A stretch of DNA of 64,000 bases, from positions 186,001-250,000 of the forward strand of contig JAUIRK010000081.1 of assembly GCA_030549495.1 (NCBI GenBank). The letters are read 5' to 3'. This DNA is from Nectonema munidae. Lineage: Eukaryota; Nematomorpha; Nectonematoida; Nectonematidae. The position numbers were made by a program, and so were the translations under genes. How positions within the stretch are numbered: position 1 is the stretch's first letter; each line of letters opens with the position of its first letter. This document shows, piece after piece, positions 61,401 to 64,000 of this stretch. The notes under the pieces are model-generated. The model was given only the letters and a program-made list of their open reading frames with translations, was not told the origin of the DNA and did no database searches.

Positions 61401-63636
61401 GACACAGGTCAAATAAAAAAAGTTTTATATGGAAACTAAGAAAATAAAAAAATGGATTCAACGATGAAATTGATCAAAATAATTAAAATGCCGTCTCAGA
61501 CCATATGTTTTTTCGCGCAAACGCATTTTTTACAAATATTTGCATCTTCGTTGCGCTTTTTCTTTTCGTTGATGAGTTGGAGTTCTGATTCTTAAGGAAT
61601 CGAAAGGTCAATTCGACGAAACACTAGAGGTAATCAAGCTAGCTCTGTGAACGAACAAGAGACCACGTGATCGAAACAACTTTTGCTTGCTTCAAGTTTC
61701 CTGTTCAAGAGCCAAGATCACAAAACAGACATAATGAGTAAATTTATCCCTATACAATCCTATCATTTTCCCTCTAAATCTCGGTCTGTACTGAGTCAAA
61801 CATCTATCCAACAAATTTTCTCCATCCGTGTATCTTATATGCTTATTGATTACAAAGGTTGATTTATTTCTTTTCTTGTTACATAAAGTGAGAATAAGCT
61901 TTTTACTGAAATGAATTTTTCAAATGATATTTGTGGTATTGTGATCACATATTACGCTAAAGTAATTTTTCTTTCAAAACTTTAACAACATTCTTTTTGT
62001 TTGTGTCGAAACTATTAATGATTTTTAAAGAAAGTATTTTAATTTTTTATAAGCTTGTGTTCATTCATAAATAATATAAAACAAAATTATTAAATTATGA
62101 CTTATAAATATGCACATTTTTGCTTAAAATTTGTCCCTTTTAACTTAAAGTTGTTCTAATTTGTTTTCGAATTGAAATACGTGTTTTTTAATTAATAAAT
62201 GCTCTTACAAAAAAAGTTTGTTTAAATATCAGGATAATATATCAAAAAATATTTAAATTATATTTATGCGTCCATTATTTCAAAGTTATTATAAATATAC
62301 AAAAGTAAGGAACATTTGTATGATGAAAATCATAGTTATCAGGTTTAATAGCGCCAAATTTTAGAATAATTGAACATTTAAGTTTCAAAAGTTTTAGAAC
62401 AGAAACAGGTTTAAGCTAAAGTTGTTTAGGCAAGACTTTTATTCGAATAGATTCGACAAATAAGCAATGAAAATGAGGATTCTTCATATTTTACTCATTT
62501 TGTGTTTTTCATTGATAAAATATCATTTATTAGCATCATATAATTTTTTCACTAAATCACAAACTCTCTTTTGTTACTTCATTCAATTTTCTAATAATTT
62601 GACCAAACTTTTTATAAGTTTTACATTCTCTGAAATAAAATTTATTATTTTTTTTAATCAAACAAAAGACTAATAATATTTTCAAATTAATCTATAAACA
62701 AATTTTAATTGAAAAAACAAAGAACGAACTTAAAATGAAAAAAGCAAACTTTAAATGAAAAACAACATCTAAAAATCAAAAGGGATGAACTTAGGGTGAA
62801 AATGCATCTCAGATATAATTTATCCATGATATACCATTTTTGCTTCAAAATAGGTCTTTTTTTAGTTTGAAATTGTCTTTTTTTAATTCTAATTTGTATT
62901 TTTAAGTCCTAAATTTGTCTTTTTTCAATTTAATTTTGTATTTTAGAAAAAGCGTTTAGAATTTTGAAAAGATATCTTAGAACTTAAAAAAGACAAATTA
63001 GAACTTAAAAAAGACAAATTAGAATAGGAAAAAATAAATTAGAATAAGACAGATTGGAATTGAAAAATCTTAATTATTTGGACAAATCAACAAAAATTTC
63101 ATTCTTAGAAATACTTTTCCCCATAGGAAAATCAAATGAAGTGAAATTTAAGAATTTGTTTACCAAAAAATGAAATTATTTTGATCTCTTTAAAATCAAT
63201 ATTTTTTAGTTTATCTCTCAAGCATATTATTTTAAAAAATGAAAACAAAAAACATAAGCATATAAACTTTAAAATAACTTTAAATATAAGAAGTAAGTAT
63301 ACTCGTATCTTTGCATGAAGAAAGATCCAATATTTTGAGAACATCATCCACCCGTTTTTGCTTTTCTTTGAAGTCTACAGACTTTGGCAGTTTGATATTT
63401 ACAGCAAACTTCGAAAAATAAAGGGTAAAAAAGTTTGAATGAGTATATAAAACGCGTGTATACGTTCATTGTTTGCTTTAATGTCAAGTTTGTGAAATAG
63501 ACATTTTTCTGCGGAATAAAAGAAATTTTTCTTCTTGTATTTTTTGTGATAGCGGAATCGTTTAAAGTTATTCTGCCGCTCTTCAAATTTCTGTCTCTTC
63601 CAGAGAGTGCTTGTAGAAGAGTAGTTTTTCCGGAAC
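49291..63636 (-). CDS. ABCG-family (white/scarlet-type) half transporter, ten exons, N-terminus missing
   Basis: An ATP-driven half transporter with one nucleotide-binding domain followed by six membrane helices, working as a dimer in a membrane. In minus order the exons are 63636-63464, 63408-63303, 61133-61033, 59741-59580, 59517-59424, 57509-57205, 56868-56811, 55674-55451, 53326-53118 and 49477-49291. All junctions are GT/AG and phase-consistent, giving 539 codons plus stop. ATP-binding parts seen: GSGKTT (second half of Walker A), Q-loop FIPQ, signature LSEGE, Walker B ILILDEP, D-loop SGLD and H-loop SIHQPS. The signature normally reads LSGGE or ISGGE, so its first Gly is Glu here. The missing N terminus (the first half of Walker A and about 50-60 residues before it in the family) lies beyond 63636, probably off the window. 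Fly relatives carry eye-pigment precursors or lipids; the substrate here cannot be read from sequence. Confidence 0.93.
49478..53117. other. ABCG intron, 3.6 kb
   Basis: Contains the hAT-type MITE at 52492. The stretch 50085-50290 is less AT-rich and has an inverted core (atcacttctggtgg), but fits no gene I know. A possible hAT-type end (caggggaggccaatctc) is at 50739. Otherwise AT-rich. Confidence 0.7.
52492..52835. mobile_element. hAT-type MITE with 8-bp target duplication
   Basis: The left end tggcggatttaaaaggagg and the right end on the minus strand, caggggcggatctag, form inverted termini of the common hAT 'GGCGGATCTAGA' class. Flanks ttggtcac (52484-52491) and ttggtgac (52836-52843) differ in one base of eight. 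A C-rich tract lies near the left end (52527-52543). 344 bases, no coding frame. Confidence 0.75.
53118..53326 (-). CDS. ABCG exon: end of helix 4, helix 5, re-entrant loop
   Basis: After acceptor catataag it reads AVSFMLSNAFKDIRLAENVY, then a hydrophobic run with LGGF and IPIWINWSKYLSITRMVFEA. The family pattern here is GGFFINxxSIPxWxxWxKYxSxxxYxxEA, so this is the helix 5 to extracellular loop region. Ends with ATVI at donor AA|gtaaag, phase 2. Confidence 0.92.
53382..53512. mobile_element. piggyBac-type MITE, copy 2
   Basis: 131 bases, from ttaacccgttaacg to cgttaacgggttaa: perfect 14-bp inverted ends including the TTAA target. Clearly the better preserved copy; compared with 13501-13637 it lacks a few bases in the middle. 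It lies just outside the ABCG exon at 53326, in the intron. Confidence 0.85.
54691..54750. repeat. Perfect 20-bp tandem repeat, three copies
   Basis: Unit tgaaataactagtgaattct three times, with a decayed half copy on either side. Contains actagt and gaattc palindromes. Confidence 0.95.
55451..55674 (-). CDS. ABCG exon: helices 3 and 4
   Basis: Acceptor agaaagattgag..ctag gives FPREREIFVSERSSGYYRVS, the conserved cytoplasmic loop between helices 2 and 3, then YYMGKILSEMPLSLFMPSIY (helix 3) and YMKYIYLALIIMLLVLTSQ (helix 4). Donor CAA|gtaaga, phase 0. The GKxxSExP motif at helix 3 is typical of ABCG half transporters. Confidence 0.92.
55675..56810. other. ABCG intron, 1.1 kb
   Basis: AT-rich; a gaacttaaagtg-like phrase block at 56085-56120 and a G-rich, possibly hAT-derived stretch at 56290-56385. 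Confidence 0.7.
56811..56868 (-). CDS. ABCG micro-exon: second membrane helix
   Basis: A 58-base exon too short for a plain ORF search. Acceptor atattttttag, donor TTGT|gtaagt (close to consensus). It encodes TFFNISVIFFYVMGQSINL and joins in phase on both sides, making REGI-TFFNIS and SINL-FPREREIF. The family reads GxLFF at this place and LFPxERxIF after it, which supports the call. Confidence 0.85.
57205..57509 (-). CDS. ABCG exon: linker and first membrane helix
   Basis: Starts after tttcaaag. A short acidic Gly/Glu/Gln-rich linker (about 40 residues) leads to VEWQTSFFCQVKYLLWRN, the family's elbow helix, then LNPWSLFRIVIIALIVGVVW (helix 1). It ends with LRDREGI at donor ATA|gtaaat, phase 0. 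The linker is shorter than in many ABCG proteins, so a small extra exon between this and 59424 cannot be excluded. Confidence 0.88.
57510..59423. other. ABCG intron, 1.9 kb
   Basis: Mostly occupied by the LINE relic at 58416-58890 on the opposite strand; the rest is AT-rich. Confidence 0.75.
58416..58890 (+). pseudogene. LINE relic (3' end of a CR1/L2-like frame)
   Basis: Fragments read YKALIRPILIKYISIKYMTA and ALEKVQRYITKRIKGL, then in another frame FFSHRIINDWNSSSHRFLN. The family shows LYKSLVRPHLEY, ALEKVQRRATKLI and FFSxRVINxWNxLP in this order, so the three pieces align to one C-terminal region. A C-rich tract (58731-58753) interrupts it. Frame changes and stops show it is dead. Antisense to the ABCG gene. 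Confidence 0.65.
59424..59517 (-). CDS. ABCG exon: end of ATP-binding domain
   Basis: Separated from the previous exon by a 62-base intron. The phase-consistent acceptor is cttttgtag at 59518, giving QIYRGSTKLAMEYFEEIGF and then TCHYQTNPADFI. The family motif NPADF closes the ABC domain before the linker. A nearer AG at 59505-59506 gives the wrong phase. Donor C|gtgagt, phase 1. Confidence 0.88.
59580..59741 (-). CDS. ABCG exon: D-loop and H-loop
   Basis: Follows acceptor aatatttag. It opens with EPLSGLDSAIALKV, giving the catalytic Glu and the D-loop (family EPTSGLD, with Leu replacing Thr here), and continues to TIMSIHQPSTQIFYTFDKL, the H-loop (switch His) with its diagnostic HQPS, and LLLDGE. 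Donor GAA|gtgagt, phase 0, 54 codons. Everything needed for hydrolysis in this part is present. Confidence 0.92.
59742..61032. other. ABCG intron, 1.3 kb
   Basis: AT-rich. The stretch near 60960-61000 has a close match (agcttgtgttcattcataaa) near 62050, a small dispersed or duplicated segment. Nothing else recognised. Confidence 0.7.
61033..61133 (-). CDS. ABCG exon: signature motif and Walker B
   Basis: Begins after ttgtatag with two bases completing an Ile codon, then MGGTISKGLSEGEIKRTSIA and ELLNEPSILILD. The signature reads LSEGE instead of the usual [LI]SGGE, and the following basic stretch reads IKRTS instead of RKRLS. Ends at GAC|gtaagt, so the catalytic Glu of Walker B is on the next exon. 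The altered signature is read directly from the exon, not from a doubtful splice. Confidence 0.9.
61134..63302. other. ABCG intron, 2.2 kb
   Basis: Contains the phrase element at 62700-63065 and a copy (62036-62085) of the sequence around 60955-61030. A less AT-rich stretch at 61490-61830 holds no frame I recognise. Confidence 0.7.
62700..63065. repeat. Fold-back element with 21-bp A-tract phrases
   Basis: Left block 62710-62800 has gaacttaaaatgaaaaa phrases. Next comes an inverted pair: 62865-62945 (tttgtcttttttcaattt types) against 62970-63065 (ttagaacttaaaaaagac repeated with a 21-base period). The core is only about 25 bases. Related to 10084-10520. Confidence 0.6.
63303..63408 (-). CDS. 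ABCG exon: helical subdomain of ATP-binding domain
   Basis: Short exon with acceptor ttttcgaag and donor CGA|gtatac (phase 1), separated from the previous one by a 55-base intron. It reads FAVNIKLPKSVDFKEKQKR and then VDDVLKILDLSSCKDT, matching the ABCG pattern of the helix between Q-loop and signature (the family reads like LRMPKSVSKKEK and a VxxVLxxLGL helix). Confidence 0.88.
63464..63636 (-). CDS. ABCG exon: Walker A to Q-loop
   Basis: First visible exon, after acceptor catatttag, entering in phase 1 so the previous exon must end in G. It encodes GSGKTTLLQALSGR (Walker A, binding ATP phosphates), a strand region, then KISFIPQKNVYFTNLTLKQT with the Q-loop glutamine. Ends at AAC|gtatac, phase 0. 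The upstream frame also stays open in the intron for about 40 codons, but no phase-1 donor is there. Confidence 0.9.
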
Positions 63637-64000
63637 CTAAATATGTATAGTTAAATTTACGCATAATAAATAGAGTCTTGAAAAAAATAAAATTTTGTTT
63701 CTCCACAGACCCTTTTCTCCACCCCGCAAATACCAAGAGAGTACTAGGGGAACTCAAAATAATTTTTTTACCCGCACAACTTCATAAATCTCTTTTGTCT
63801 ACAATTACTCTCAGTTTGTTAATTAGGTGATATACCGATGTGATTAGTATTTTATTTAAAATATTCTATCCCAAAAATATTTTGAGTTGAAATGCACAAA
63901 TCATGAACTCTTCATTTTTTCCATTGCCAATAAGTAAAACGGTCGTACGATTTAGCAGAGTAAAACTTTAGTACATTACTTAGTATTTTGAAACTTTTTC
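63637..64000. other. Start of an ABCG intron running off the window
   Basis: Upstream of the Walker A exon on the minus strand. A stretch near 63757-63715 reads STLLVFAG, resembling the residues that precede Walker A, but no donor of the needed phase follows. The true upstream exon is probably beyond 64000. Confidence 0.5.

Noticed and set aside
63715-63760. STLLVFAG as the exon before Walker A of the ABCG gene
   Set aside because: No donor of phase 1 follows; all nearby GT sites give phase 0 or 2, so it cannot join the exon at 63636.

Overview
The window is eukaryotic: visibly AT-rich, gene-poor, with multi-exon genes, GT/AG introns and many DNA transposon relics. Both recognisable genes are animal genes. 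The K+ channel ends in the ETDV tail known from arthropod Shaker. With the very AT-rich introns, tRNA-derived SINEs and many short inverted-repeat elements, this suggests an arthropod; a crustacean such as a parasitic copepod is my guess, not a proof.

Gene 1 (+ strand) is a Shaker-type (Kv1) voltage-gated potassium channel. Six exons at 24739-25071, 40599-40804, 41952-42188, 43987-44216, 46017-46294 and 48160-48437 join in phase with no stop and give 499 residues from the ATG at 24801. They hold T1, S1-S6, the TVGYGD filter, the PVP bend and the C-terminal PDZ ligand. A further in-phase 5' coding exon lies at 7721-7831, behind a 16.9-kb intron, and would move the start to 7819 (524 residues). 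Anything upstream of it is uncertain.

Gene 2 (- strand) is an ABCG (white/scarlet-type) half transporter. Ten exons between 63636 and 49291 join in phase to 539 codons, from Walker A through six membrane segments to the stop. The N-terminal exon(s) are missing and probably lie beyond the right edge. The two genes converge tail to tail, with 853 bases between their stop codons.

The rest is intron or flank filled with mobile-element debris: a 5'-truncated CR1/L2/Jockey-like LINE with an open RT frame (26214-27944) and two weaker LINE relics; two tRNA-derived SINEs of one family; hAT-type MITEs with 8-bp target duplications; a two-copy piggyBac-type TTAA MITE; Tc1-like relics; a 2.4-kb inverted-repeat element with a shorter internally deleted relative; a 5-copy tandem repeat of about 118 bp; and long CA, C and G tracts. 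The most unusual theme is a set of several unrelated fold-back elements whose terminal repeats are all made of short degenerate phrases repeated in tandem. I saw no rRNA, CRISPR, convincing stand-alone tRNA gene or viral element.
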